This document shows positions 12,236 through 24,517 of a stretch of DNA of 64,000 nt, in pieces (positions within the stretch are counted from its first letter, which is position 1; the number at the start of each line of letters is the position of its first letter). Source of the stretch: Aselliscus stoliczkanus (taxonomy: Eukaryota; Chordata; Mammalia; Chiroptera; Hipposideridae); contig CM066731.1 of the NCBI GenBank assembly GCA_033961575.1, positions 85,953,501-86,017,500 of the forward strand, given 5' to 3'. A program made the translations under genes and the position numbers. The notes under the pieces were generated by a model. It made no database searches. It saw nothing but the letters and a program-made list of their open reading frames with translations, and had not been told where the DNA came from.

Positions 12236-12852
12236 GGGCAGGCCGCGTGGCTCAGTTTGTTAAAAGTTAGGTTAAGAGCTCTGAGCAACATGGTGCAGGG
12301 TCAATTCTCACATGGGACAGTGATGTTGCCACAGAGCTGAGCTGCCACTGAGCTGCCAACATGTGGCAGGATGGCTAAGCTGATGAGAACACGTGCTCCT
12401 AATAACAAGACTGGCTGTTTGATGGTGGGCTATGCCCACCCACAACTAAGACTGAACTAGGCACCTTGAGCTGAGCTGCCCCCCGGATGACTCAGTAGAT
12501 AGAGTATGCGCTCTTAACAAGACTGACAGTTCTACTCCCGCATGGGATGGTGGCTATGCCCACCCGCAACTAAGACTGAGCTTGGCACCTTGAGCTGAGC
12601 TGCTGCCTGATGGCTCAGAGGATAGGGAATGCGCTCTTAACAAGGCTGCTGGTTCAACTCCAGCATGGGATGGTGGCTACGTCCACCTGCAACTAAGATT
12701 GGAACACAGCACCTTGAGCTCAGAGGCCACGAGCTACTGATGGGCAGCCAGATGACAACTGGTGCCCTCCACAACTAAGATTGTAGAACAACAACTTGGC
12801 TGGCCCCCTTCCCCAATTCCCCAATACTGTTCCCCTCTCCCAATTAAAAAAA
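12236..12852 (+). mobile_element. VES-like SINE with tandemly repeated internal unit
   Basis: The head ggccgcgtggctcag is followed by repeated tRNA-like segments with atgcgctcttaacaag, catgggatggtggct and caactaagact. The phrase caccttgagct recurs at 12462, 12586 and 12710, exactly 124 bp apart each time. The tail ccccttccccaattcccc ends in poly-A. Wording such as the CTCTTAAC block and CAACTAAGATTG is typical of bat VES SINEs, but this copy is about 617 bp instead of about 200 bp. Confidence 0.8.
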
Positions 12853-13776
12853 AAATGCTTTCTGTAAGTCATCCTTACATGATTAATGTATAAAGTCCTC
12901 ACTCATGAGACTTTTTCTTTGTTATATAAACATAGGGAAAGGAAACTTGAAAAGAGAGACCTTAAGTAATTAAAAATGGCATACAATAGAAAAACCAACA
13001 CACTCCAGGTGTTTTTGCAACCTGTTCCTAGAACATGTGAAAATAGCTTTGCTATCTGGGCAGGATTTCCACATTTGCCTTACTCAATAAAACAATTCCA
13101 TCTATCCTAGCTACGCCTGGCAATGGCTCTACCCCAGCATTTAATAAATGTTCCAGAGTTCGCTCTGCCAAAACAGTACCGAAGTTAATACTAATAAATT
13201 CTTTATGCTTAGTCTATTCTTTATTGGTGATTCTTTATGCTTCTGCAGATTCTTTATGCTTAGTCTACTTTGTATAGGAGATTTATAACACACATTAACA
13301 TATAGTACATTAAGTGCTCTAAGAAATCATCTGAAAGAAGCTAGATTTTTTTTTTTAACTAAGAATTTCCAACATATTTGACCATGGTACTTCTTCCTCC
13401 TTTACAACACTTGCTGACAACTCATGGAATATACCTTGGAGAAGAAACATTTGCTTTGGCATCAGTGCTGCCCTGCCCCTATCTCTTCTCATCCTCTTTC
13501 AGCTGGGAAGATGAGCAAAAACAAGAACGAGAGCATGAAAGGGAAAGAAATGCAGCAAAGTAAAAGTCCCCAAACCTGAATCATCTTTATTTCTTCTTAT
13601 CCAAGCACTGTGTACAGACTACTGCAAGCTCTAAGATGGTGAGTAGATGATGAGTCTGTCTACAAGGGGGAGTTCTTTTTTTCTCCAAAGACAACTTGTG
13701 CATGAACCAACAATACTATCAGTCAGCACTGGTTCAGAGAGAGGGGGAACAAAGTAGCACTTCCACATTTACTTAC
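12853..13776. other. Intronic DNA, nothing assigned
   Basis: No repeat or coding region recognised before the DPP10 exon at 13777, apart from a short local repeat of tctttatgctt near 13200-13260. Confidence 0.45.
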
Positions 13777-13931
13777 CTTAGGATATGGATACTGTTTTCC
13801 TCTGGGATATAATGCTCCAGTATACCGAGGGATAACCATGTTAGGCACCAATGAATCATTTATCATCAGGAAGGCAAGCCTTTCTCCATCTGGTGACCAC
13901 CAGTGGGCGATGTGAGAATGCAGAAGTTCCT
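13777..13931 (-). CDS. DPP10: DPP10 internal coding exon (155 bp)
   Basis: The exon starts with AG, completing the split Glu codon, then 51 codons: ELLHSHIAHWWSPDGERLAF, then LMINDSLVPNMVIPRYTGAL, then YPRGKQYPYPK. It ends in phase 0 at gtaagtaa, and the acceptor is ttctag. The HWWSPDGERLAF block is the most diagnostic propeller motif of this family. NDS is an N-glycosylation sequon corresponding to Asn257 of human DPP10 by my count. The text is far closer to DPP10 than to DPP6, whose equivalent block differs at many positions. Differences from human as I recall it (Asn for Thr in VPNMV, Tyr for Phe in PRYTG, Arg for Lys in YPRGK) are mild. About residues 233-284. Confidence 0.97.
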
Positions 13932-14367
13932 CTAGAATAAATGAGTGTTATCTGAAACCAACTGTAGAGATGTGGGCCCAGTGACCCATGAACATCTGTC
14001 TCTTGATACCTCCATTGTACATATATATTTTCTTGCAGTGTGTTGGATTTTGTAAACTTCATAGAGAAGAATCTATTTCTGAATTACTCTTTTAATTCCA
14101 GAAAAAGCAGATGCAAAGGAAAGAAGGAATGAAGCAATGAAATCAGGATTTAATGGATTGTGAGCAATGTGAACAGAGAAGATGAAAGGACTATCAGAGT
14201 AAAAAGAATGAGAACAGTAATCAAAGACTAAAATATGACATAAAACCATATTCATATTACCATCCATTGATATTTACATTCATTCATATTTCCATCCCCT
14301 CATCATTAAGACAGTTGAATACCTACTAGCTTCATTAAGCTATTTTAAGCTCTAAGGAATAAAAATA

Positions 14368-14935
14368 CAAGGCCTGACAATTAAGTTCATGAACTTGTTG
14401 CAACTATGTTGTTAACCTTTTTTGATTTCAGAGGGATTATTCATTATGAATTTGTACCAACTGGACAAACAGTTAACCAAGTTTACTATTTGGAACTACT
14501 GAAAAGGCTGTGTGAAAAAGTTGGATGAAAACGACCTGAACTTTTCATCAACAATTCAGAGCTCTTGCATCAAGACAATGCACCAGCTCACAATGTAAAG
14601 GAGTTTTTAGCTAGTAAATAAATAACTGTATTGGAACACCCTCCCTACTCACCTGATCTGGCTCCTAATGACTTCTTCCTTTACCCAAAGATAAAGGAAA
14701 TACTGAAAGGAAGACATTTTGATGACATTCAGGACATCAAGGATAATATGATGACAGCTCTGATGGCCATTCCAGAAAAAGAGTTCCAAAATTGCTTTGA
14801 AAGGGTGGACTAAGCACTGGTGTCAGTGCATAGCTTCCCCAAGGGGAGTACTGCAAAGGTGACTGTAGTGATATTCAGCAATGGGATATAGCACTTTTTC
14901 TAGGATGAGTTTGCAAACTTAATTGTCCAGTCTCG
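14368..14935 (+). mobile_element. Internally deleted mariner element, copy 1
   Basis: 568 bp from caaggcctgacaattaagtt to its inverted counterpart ending aattgtccagtctcg, preceded by TA. After about 60 bp of 5' sequence it enters the middle of a mariner transposase, with HQDNAPAH and then YSPDLAPNDFFLYPKIK visible, up to a stop at 14811. In-frame stops interrupt it and the N-terminal DNA-binding half is missing, so it is non-autonomous. The same deletion is present at 46955-47650. Confidence 0.92.
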
Positions 14936-14939
14936 CATG

Positions 14940-15410
14940 GTGGATATATTTCATGTGACTCCAGATCTACTATCCACTTTTCTATACCTGCTTTCTGGCC
15001 CAGAAAATTAACTGGTATGAAGTACTTCAAAAGAGCTCCCATACTCTCTAGAGGATGGCCATTATGATACTTCGACAAGAGATTAGAAGAAGTATAAATT
15101 CAGACTATTTATTCCTTTAGCTCTATTCTGAAATGTCACTTCAGGCTTGCTGTGTGTTTTAAATGATGTCACCACTTCTGTCAATGCAGCCACCTTTACA
15201 CAATTTTACCCTTTTTTTACCTGGTAATGGTTCATCTCTATGGTCACAACGGTGGTAATAGCTTGGCTGCTACCAGTCTAGATTATATCTCCGTCTTTTA
15301 TTTTACCCTTATACCTTCACCTTTGAAAAATTATCTCTTTAAACATAAATCTTCTTCAAAGTATTGAATGTGCCACCTCTTTCCTTTTGGGGCCTTAACT
15401 GATACGGTGA
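14940..15410 (+). mobile_element. 5' LTR of ERVL-like remnant (approximate ends)
   Basis: The 3' half carries the pattern gaatgtgccacctctttcc then ggggccttaactgatac, matched by gaatgtgccatccatt in the segment at about 19070, which I take as the 3' LTR. The left boundary is uncertain because it abuts the mariner. Confidence 0.5.
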
Positions 15411-16161
15411 TTGATACCAGCAGTAGACTCAGAAAAGAAACCTTCAAAATTAGATTTTGAGATTAGGTTGAAGATATGTCCATATCTATATCTATATCTT
15501 TGATTCAATAATAATCTTTCCCAAGGGAAATTACAGAGAATATAATCAACAGCAAGGGATGGAATCATGAGTAATCAGTTGCCACTGATGATGATGAAGC
15601 ATGAAATGCAGATAGAGAGCAAAGACATTGGGAAGACGAGTGGTTGTGACACTTAACTGCTACAACAATGGCAACTATAAAGATTGTGAAGTGAAGTTTG
15701 CATAGTTCTTATGACACCTCAGAGAGATCCCATAGGAAAAAACAAAAATTGAAACCATGATTGCAAAATTAGGCATATACAAAAGGTCACCATGGCACCT
15801 TTAAAGGAGTCCCTCTCTTCTGCAGTGCAGGGCATATATGGCTGAGATCCAAGAGAGCATAGTAAGGGTTGCAGAACTGCAACACAAATAAGGGGCTCAA
15901 TTCCACTTGTCTTTTCAAAGTTAAGATGGAGATATTGGTAGAGAAGCCCTGGGACCCTGACAGACAGGATAAGGATACTTAGGTAAACATACACAACATA
16001 CTTATGCCTTCTGGATCAGTCTCATAAGTAACACATTTCATAGTGGAATGCTGTGATATGTGTGTTATTTTATGGCTGAAAATTTTGAACCTCAAAATTC
16101 CCACATATATTCTTTTTGACAGAAGTAACATGCATCCACCAAGGCATAAAAGCAGAGGGGA

Positions 16162-16280
16162 GGGCCAGCTGAGTGGCTCCGTAGTTAGGCGCTGGCTTGG
16201 AAAGCCAGTGGCCCCAGTTCGGGTCCCATATATGAGGGCCAGTGACACTGCCCTAAAAAAAAAATAATAATAAAAAAATA
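16162..16280 (+). mobile_element. Short tRNA-derived SINE
   Basis: Head-only copy with A-rich (AATA) tail, flanked by a perfect 16-bp duplication ataaaagcagagggga at 16146-16161 and 16281-16296. Its anticodon-like loop reads TTGGAAA. It is inserted in the ERV internal region and is therefore younger than it. Confidence 0.95.
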
Positions 16281-18088
16281 ATAAAAGCAGAGGGGAAACT
16301 GAATTCCTGTAAAGTTTAAGAGTCTTCCTTCTTAGGGGAGCGTTTAGAAGTCTAGTAGCCTGGGACTCACTGGGCTATGTCTTCTAAAGTGTGAGAACAT
16401 TTTTGGAACTGTACTTATGCAAAAATAAAGAGGGACTGAGCTCTTTGGATTTTGAAGAACGACATAAAACACATTAGCATGTGCTGCCTTGTTCTATTTC
16501 CCAGGTAACCTGTAAAACTGCCAGTTCTGAGTAGAACCTGAGCGACAGAAGGCTATGTAGCAGATCAAAGCCATGACACAACCTTCCCGATCATCTTTAC
16601 CTTGTTACCCAGCAGACACAATGGCAATGCAAGTATCCATGGCAAACAGATGCTGTGTGGAGCTTCTGACACTCACCATATGATAATCAAAGCACAGGCA
16701 TTCAAGAAAGGCCATTTCCTCCTGTGCTGATAAATATTCTCTATTTCAAAAGCAGCTCTCTACTGGCTCTGGCAGAAGCAATTATCCTGATTGCAGGATA
16801 CCCGGTGACTATGCAACCCAAACTGCCTATCATGAACTGATTGTTATCTGGTTCACTGACCAGAAAACAAAACACAAACAGTAGCATTCCACTACAAATA
16901 AAAGTGGTATATACAAGACTGACCTAGAACACACAAATCAACTAACAGCCCTTCGTATTACATCAGCTGCTTTACCCTCTCGCCTTCATCTCATCTGTGC
17001 CTCAGGATATGTTTTCTAACACAAGTTGGCAGAGGAGGAATAAATTCAGGCCTAGTTAATGGGCAGGTTTGCACAATGTACTTAAACATACTGGAACTGG
17101 GTAGTCTCTGTTCTACAATCTGACTTGTGAATGGCATTAAAAGACTATAATAAACATAAGTCTTCTGGGTTGGCTGACTTTTCAACAAGATATTTAGTTT
17201 TGCTTGACTTGACACAGGGATCTGTTCTGACTCATGCACGGTAACTAATAAATGGCCACCTGATCAGGGATATGAGAAAAATAACATTAGAAAATTAGTG
17301 ACAATGAATCTTAGGGAAACATAGTGCATAGACTTATTAGAAGTAGTAAGAATGTAAAAACTGTGAAGACATTAGTGTCCTGTTTAATGTCCACTAGAGC
17401 ACATCCATAGCAGGGGAGGCTCTTAATGATCATATGGACAATGTGATGGGTCAGCTTTCCTCTGGCTCCCACCATTACTTGCCAATAATAGTTTTTGGTC
17501 ACTCTCCTATTTATATGGTATTATTTCCCTACAGGACCAGCTGATTACCTGGTGGTAGGTGGATTACATGGAAACCCTTCCATCAAGAACATGTAGCATT
17601 TTATCATTACACACATTGACACATTCTAGATATGGATATGCCTTTGCTGCCTGCAGCCCTCTCAGTACTGCTATTCAAGGACTTACAGATAAATTATTTA
17701 TTACTATGATTACCTGTACAATGCCACTTTCAAACAGGAATTTTTTTATAGCTAAAAGAAAGGAAATGGGCTCAGACCCATGGAATTCACTGGTCTCATT
17801 ATGTTCCCATTAGCTATATGTACCTGGATTGATAGAATTGTGAAATAGCATGTTCTGTCTGGGCATTGGCACCATTTGCATTTGTTTGACAATGACCTTG
17901 AAGTTAAGATGTCACACTACAGTATGTATGTGTCCCTCCTGCACACCCAGAAAGCACAGATCTAGAAACTAAGGAGTGGAAATGTAGTGTTCTCTTTCAC
18001 TTGTTGGGTTTAGAATTCCTAATGTCTAAGGGAAGATTGCTTCCAACAGGAAATGTAGTCATAATTCCACTTCAAAAAAGACAAAACA

Positions 18089-18211
18089 GGGCAGGCTGAG
18101 TGGCACGGTGGTTAAGCGCTGGCTTGGGATGCCAGTGGCCCCAGTTCGGATCCCACATTTGAGGGCCAGTGACACTGCCCTCAAACAAAACAAAACAAAA
18201 CAAAACAAAAC
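18089..18211 (+). mobile_element. Short tRNA-derived SINE
   Basis: Head-only copy with a (CAAAA)n tail and a perfect 14-bp duplication aaaaagacaaaaca at 18075-18088 and 18212-18225. Inserted in the ERV internal region. Confidence 0.95.
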
Positions 18212-18869
18212 AAAAAGACAAAACATAGTCACTGAGCTGGGTCTGATGATTAATCTCATCTGCCAGGAGAAAAACAAATGTGTCTTTACTATACAAAAGA
18301 AGGCAAGGAAGAATATAGTTGTAACTCAGCAGATTCACAAATACTCCTTTGTCCAATTCCATCTCATTTTCCAATTCCACATTTCTACATTCCAATTTAG
18401 ATTGCAAAGGAAATTGATATTGTAGCATCCTCATTAAGAAAAAGAAGCAAAGGGATACCATTTGGCAGGAATAAAGTTCTGCTTTGATCCACCAGGTAAA
18501 TAACCCATCTAGTCAAAATGCCGGCAGAAGGTAAAAAGGAATGAGAAGTTGATAAAGGGACCCCATGATAAGCTTATTTCTTTTCTTAATTGGGGCATTA
18601 CCCAAAACCCCTTATATAAAAAGTACAAGTGTTGGATATAGTTATACATTTCAGACAAATATATATCACTGTACTAATACTAGTCTACAATGAAACAGTA
18701 GCAGAAGGGACTTTGTGTGCTCCTCTTCGGGGACACAAACTTTTCATTTTGTGTCCCCATGGTTTCTGACTTTTTGTTGGATATGGGCAACATGAAACCA
18801 GCCAAATCAAAGAAGAAAGGTATTGCATGGAATTTGTTTTTGTGGTTCCCACCCATTGAAATCATGTGA

Positions 18870-19135
18870 GCCTGGCTGTGCTCCTCAACCCAAACTCACT
18901 GCTTTTATTACCATGAAAACTACAGGACTCCCTCTTTCTAGGTTCTAGTAATAGTTGCCTCCCTTTCCCACTTCAGATGTTAATACCTAACCATTGTTAG
19001 CCACAGGTTGCTGCATATTCCTTGTCTTTGATAAGTGGCCCCTTCTTAGATAAAACTTTTAATACTATTTTGAATGTGCCATCCATTATTTTTCCAGCTG
19101 TGATCTTCACCCTGATTTATACACATAACTTAAAA
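18870..19135 (+). mobile_element. 3' LTR of ERVL-like remnant (approximate ends)
   Basis: Sequence with ggttctagtaatagttgcct, the ttgataagtggccccttctt block and gaatgtgccatccatt, in the same orientation as the internal pol-like region and similar to the segment at 15110-15410. The 5' boundary may extend to about 18770. Confidence 0.5.
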
Positions 19136-20873
19136 TTCAGATGAGGGGTCATGAGTCATCCACATGACACACTGAAGGAAAGATGCTAAATGCTGACTGA
19201 GTGAAAACTCTTGAGTCTTATGAGACTTGAAGGTACACAAACTTCATATTGCCTGAAATCAACACTCAAGATTCCATCTCAGGTGCTGAGGTGTGTGTGT
19301 GTACAAATACCTGTCAGGAACTACAAAGGCCGAGATTTGAGGGCACCTCCATGAGAAATCTGATGTTATTTACTCTTATTTATTTTAACATGATCTATGC
19401 CTAAAGTTGTTCCTCACAAAAATGCTAAAACAGCGAAGTAGTACAATTATGTGACTGCCTTCAGGTCCAAAAATAAAGCTAACTGAACTGGGAAGGAGAT
19501 AAAATAATTTTTAATACGAATTTGCTTAAGAGTCCTCTTGGAAAATGCACACGCTTTTAATTGCAACTAATAGGGACTTTACTCATGGATTGAAACTCCC
19601 TATGTTAATTATATACTATTTACAAACAAAGCAATTTTGCAAATTATGTTCCATTCCATTTCAAAGCAGGTTGGTCTCTACATTGTCTTTATTATGCTAA
19701 TTTAGAAAAATCTCACTGAAGAGCAGAGGGAATTTTCAACATATGTTGTTTTGTATCACAGACATTTAAAAACATAGCCTCAATACAAAGTACTCACAAG
19801 AAACTAATTCATGTAAATCATTGTGTTTAGATTAATATGGTGTTCTGAAAAGTAATGATTTTATCCATTCATAGTCTATCAACTTATAGGATTTCCTGAG
19901 GATCCTACTGCCAGCCTGTAGTCCTGTGGTTGATTTTTTGCACCTTACTTTCTGTATCTCACTTTCAACTTTTTTGAAAGAACTGTCAATATTTATAACT
20001 TTCTTACTTCCCATTTACACCTCTATCCACAAGCAATCTTGCTTCTGGTACCACCAGTTGTCTGATTTTGCTGTTGTCAAGTTCCCACAGTAACTTTGGA
20101 ATCCTTAGCCTGTTCGCCCTCCAGAGACTCAGCATTATTTGCTATCCTATCTTTCTCTGGCTTCCATAGCTACATCTCTAATTGTTTTTGTTTTTGTTTT
20201 TGTTTATCTGTCACAGTCCAGCTTTCCTGGGATTTAGTAAGTGCTCACTCCATAAATGTCTGTTGAATCAATGAATAAACAAATATGATTGCTGTGTCCA
20301 AGAAAAAAGCAAAAGATACAGTGAAAATAGGCCCTTTGCATTGTTCTCATTAAGCAATAAATGAGGAACAATGACAATTTGCTGATATAATGTTTATCCT
20401 ACAAATCTTTTCTCTCAGTTTATTCCTATCATTCTTAAAGCTCATTGTAAAGATTGTCTCCTCTATGAAGTCACCTGTAGTCCCTGATCCCATCAGAATT
20501 AATTCTGTTTATGCTTCTATTTAGTATGCTGACATGTGGTTTTATTTATATTTCTATTTATCATGCTCCACTAGTTCTTTATATAGTAGTTTTTTATAGT
20601 TTTTAATTCCACTAAGTTGGAAGTACGAAAACAGAGAAACCTTTACTCCTTATTGTATTGCTCTCAGATAATGGCTAATAGATATTCTAGTTAAATAACT
20701 GTTGGATAGAATTTCAAAGAACTCTTTAAAAATATGAGGCTCTAAAATATATTTATAAATCATTTAGGCATATTAGTTCCATTATTCTGTATGCTTAAAT
20801 AATTGAAACTGACAGTCATTTTTTGTTTATATACTTTATGGAAAATTACAAAGTTATAAACTTGGAGATTTTG
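19136..20873. other. Intronic DNA with probable old L2 fragments
   Basis: The phrase gtaagtgctcactccataaa then tgttgaatcaatgaataaac near 20235-20280 resembles the L2 3' end in plus orientation. 20400-20650 may also be L2. The rest is unassigned. Confidence 0.4.
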
Positions 20874-20881
20874 AATTTTAC

Positions 20882-20883
20882 AT

Positions 20884-20926
<43 letters not shown>

Positions 20927-20984
20927 TAGAGGGCAGTGTGACTGGCCCTCACATGTGGGATCCGAACCGGGGCCGCTGGCATCA
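20882..20984 (-). mobile_element. 5'-truncated short SINE
   Basis: A (TTTA)n tract is the A-rich tail read backwards. It is followed by gagggcagtgtgactggccc and the reverse of the B-box region, stopping at the ggccgctggcat position, so the A box and 5' head are absent. An 8-bp duplication aattttac flanks it at 20874-20881 and 20985-20992, showing that truncation occurred at insertion. Confidence 0.88.
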
Positions 20985-21974
20985 AATTTTACTTTTTTAA
21001 AATAAAACATTGATCCAATACTTTACTTATTTAGTTAAGTTACCTTGTTAAATAAGCTAATTTACATGAGTAACATTAGATGTGTTTTGTGTGAACTATA
21101 TTTAAGTGTTTCATTTTGAGCATGATGTTTTATTTTTCTTCTAAACTTCCATAACCCTTTAAAACACATTTTATTTTATTTGCTTTTATTTTCTTTAGAA
21201 ATAAAATAATGCTAGAAATAAAGACAAAAAAGGCTTTAAAATGACACCTTTAAGATTAGACATTAGTGACTGTGTTTGGGAACAATAGCCATGCTCACAG
21301 ATTGGCCTGGTCCTAAAAAGATTAAGGCAGGTCCTTAAAATTTGTCATAAAAACATTTTGTTATTTTTAATGTGATTCCTTATCTAATCTTTTTTTCTAT
21401 GACATTTACAGAAGGCAAATTTCAATTTAAGAAGTAAGTGGAAATGTTATATATTACTTCTTGAATCTCCCACACACTAATTCAGATTGTTATTGATTTT
21501 AATAAAGTAATAAAAAGGTAATTTTTACAACAGATTACCACATACATACTGTTAAAGATAATATGTAGTATGACTAGAAATCACTGTGTTTTGGTGAGTA
21601 TTTTGAAGGGAAAAGAGAAGGTCTGGAATCTGGGAGCTCTTGGCACACTGGATAAACAAAGTGATACTGAGAGATTAAGGGACACGTGGGACTCTTGAAA
21701 CATAGGGTGGGGATGGCAGGCGAAATGCTGAGGGAAAATCAATGACATATGAATTGCCTAAATCCCTCTGCCAAGAATAACATTGATTCCCTTGATGGTG
21801 CCCCTTCTCTGGGAAATAAAGCAAGAATTGAAGTAAGTCCATGAACAGTAGGGTTCAGAGTCTTTGGCTGAAGAAACAGACCAGTGAAGTCCAATAGCTT
21901 AGGCGCATAACGTATGTCACACCTTGGGGCACAATGAAAGACATTGCATTGTGACAGGTAAAGCAAGCCAGGAT

Positions 21975-22150
21975 TAAGCACTGGCTTTGAAGACACACAT
22001 TCAAGTGCCAGCTCTGCCTCTCCTAAGCTCTGAGGCCATGTCCAAGTCACCTCTCCTCCCTGAGTCTTGGTTTCTTCACTTAGTGATATAGTATATTAGA
22101 TATACTACTGTGAAAATTAAATCACATAACACATCTGGAGTTGCCTAGAA
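21975..22150 (+). mobile_element. MIR element
   Basis: The text gctctgcctctcctaagctc, tgtccaagtcacctctcctc then gagtcttggtttcttcac closely follows the MIR consensus. Confidence 0.75.
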
Positions 22151-22639
22151 TACGTACTGCATAAAAGCCCAAAGGACAGAGTTTAATTTGAATGGTATAA
22201 AAAATACGATTTTCCCATTTCCCCTTTGAAATGTGTTAGACCCACAGTGTCATCACAATGGTTTCTGTTACCTATTTGTTGTACTTATTCCCCCAAATAC
22301 ACTTTCACTTTCAGCCCAAATATGTATATTTTTACTCCCTAATTAAGAGAAAACTGTATTTATCAGGTAATGGGCTTTAATTTCTCTACTTACAATTTCT
22401 GTAAAAATGTAATACCATAAACTCTATGAAGCCTTCCCTGAGAGACAGTGGCCCAAGTCATCTTGGTCACTGGTCATGTCAGTACACTTTACATTGAGTA
22501 TGCCCTCCATTGACTTAAAGTTCTTCCATGGTAAGGATCACATTTTGTCATGCAGTATAGCTGGTCAGTGTACTAGGAAGCACCAGGGTTCTCACCAAAC
22601 GAGTCCTCCCCTCCCTGAAGTCCACTACTCCCTGTGAAT

Positions 22640-23350
22640 GCCTGCTCACTATTTACAGGTGGCCCAAGCCAGGAGCCAAAGAGTCATCCATGAGATCTCA
22701 TCAATTCCATCCATTTAACCACTAAGATCTTGCTACTTTATTACCTCATCAATTTTATAATCTTCTCTCATTCTTCCATCTTTAACCATAGTCCTTTTCC
22801 TCATTATCTCTTGACAGAATATAGAAAACACCTTATAGCTGCTCACTATCCTTTCTGCCATTCCATCCCAGGTTCACACTGTGGCCAAGTGATCTTTTTA
22901 CATGAAAGATCTAATTTTGACACTCCCTTACTTGAAAAGCTTCATTAGTTTCTCCATTTACTTGTAGAAAAATAATTGAAACCCCAGATTATTTTTAGGG
23001 TCACTATCCCTTGGTTCTTGCTGCCTTCCTTTCTCTCAAATTTTATGCCTCAATAATAATAAGCAGATTTTAGCTCCCTAGGCATTCACCATGCTATTTA
23101 CACCTATGATGCTTCTGCAAGCTTTTAAACTCCCTTGGGTTTTTTTTCCCTCCTAGTTTCATCTTATGTGTTACAGTTCTTAATCTTTCAGAAGGTGTCT
23201 CCTTTAGGAAAACATTTGCAAATCTCTAGAATGGGCTGAGCGTCTCTCCTTTGTTCTTCCATAGAATCCTGTATTTACTGTGACTTGACTTCTTACCATA
23301 CTGCACTGACCTGTCCAGGTCTCACACAGGACCAACAATATTTTGCATAT
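22640..23350 (+). mobile_element. L2 fragment
   Basis: Resembles the L2 3' half: gtgatctttttacatgaaag, cactcccttacttgaaaagc, and later the aggaaaacatttgcaaatct segment, in L2 order and orientation. Confidence 0.55.
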
Positions 23351-23829
23351 AAAGAGTATATCTTACCTAGCTCCTCTAGGTAAAAGATGGTCAGCTCTGG
23401 CATCCTAGATTCCCAGAACTACCCAGGTTTCAAGTTTGTTCACCGCCTCTTTCTACAATTCACTGGGCTATCCCAGGCCTTTGCAATAATGTAACTTTTT
23501 AAAATAAGAAAGCCAGAGACAGCTTCTGACACTGTCAGCCAAAGAACTCTTCTTATCTATTTTGGTATTTCAATTTTCTAAAATTTCATAACATGATTAT
23601 TGCTGAAATTTCCACGGGAGCTACCACTGTTCCCCAGAATAAATTGTGGCCTCTCAAATCTTTGATTATTTGTATAATATATACACAAAATATACTATAT
23701 ATATAAATATACATGCAAACATAAACATCTATATCTCAAGGGCCACAATGTTTCTTCCTTAAAATAAATCTGCCCGACAAGATTTGTCTTTTAATGTAAG
23801 GTCCTGATAGCAGTACATTATTTTGTTCC

Positions 23830-23925
23830 CTGATGTACCTCAGACTTAGACAAGTTCTTTGAACACAGTAGGTCTTCAATAATATTTGTTGAATGAGAGA
23901 ATGGATCAATGAATAAATGAGCTGA
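23830..23925 (+). mobile_element. L2 3' end
   Basis: cacagtaggtcttcaataat then atttgttgaatgagagaatg matches the L2 terminus. Confidence 0.6.
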
Positions 23926-24517
23926 ACAATTTATTTTTTTACAGAATTAAAAATATTGACTCTGAGGTACAGAGATTGCATCTGCCAATATTGCTCTAGA
24001 AAATTAATTTTTTAGATGATTTTAGCTTGATAATTTCTAATCAAATAGATGAACTTAGTTTAAATATTGACTTATTTTGCCAAGATTAGTTTCAGAGTCT
24101 GAAACCTAGGTATTAAACTCAAGCTTTGAGTCTTCCCAAAAAAATCTGTACCTATAACTCAGCTGACAATTGGAATATGATCAAACTGGATAAAGGTTTT
24201 CATCATATTGTTCCTATTTGTATTCTAAGCTATCATTAAAACTTAATTTAACAGTTATCAAACATTAACTCTTAAGAAGGTTTTATTTTGCTCCTTATGC
24301 AACAGCTCTTAAAATGTGACAGAATGTTCTCAATGTAAATTACTAAAATCAAGTGGCTTTCCTCTACATTTTAAGCAGTAAAGGGTTTTGTTTCCTTTTC
24401 TTCACAGAGTCAGAAAACTTCAACATATAATTCCAAAGTGATGGAAGGTGATCATTCACTATCATTATTTATGCATCACCAAAAACAAAATCTATCTAGC
24501 ATGAACAAAATGTATAT

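Larger units (their letters stand above)
7042..13776 (-). other. DPP10: DPP10 intron, about 6.7 kb
   Basis: Phase 0 intron between YPYPK and AGQVNP. It holds a MIR, a CA repeat abutting a TcMar element, a MER20-like element, a short SINE and a VES-like multi-unit SINE. The rest is AT-rich unique sequence. Confidence 0.88.
15411..18860 (+). pseudogene. ERVL-like endogenous retrovirus internal region, decayed
   Basis: Between the two LTR-like segments the plus strand shows degraded pol-type sequence. The stretch at about 16860-17030 resembles the RNase H region. That at about 17290-17700 resembles the zinc-binding and core parts of an integrase. That at about 17750-17830 and 18480-18530 resembles the integrase C-terminal region of class III elements. 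Every frame is broken by stops and shifts, and no env-like region is visible. Two SINEs interrupt it (16162-16280 and 18089-18211). Assignment is by recollection of ERVL pol and is moderate. Confidence 0.55.

Noticed and set aside
14631..14813. 60-codon frame as a domesticated transposase gene
   Set aside because: It is the C-terminal piece of a deleted mariner with an in-frame stop upstream, and the sister copy is equally broken.
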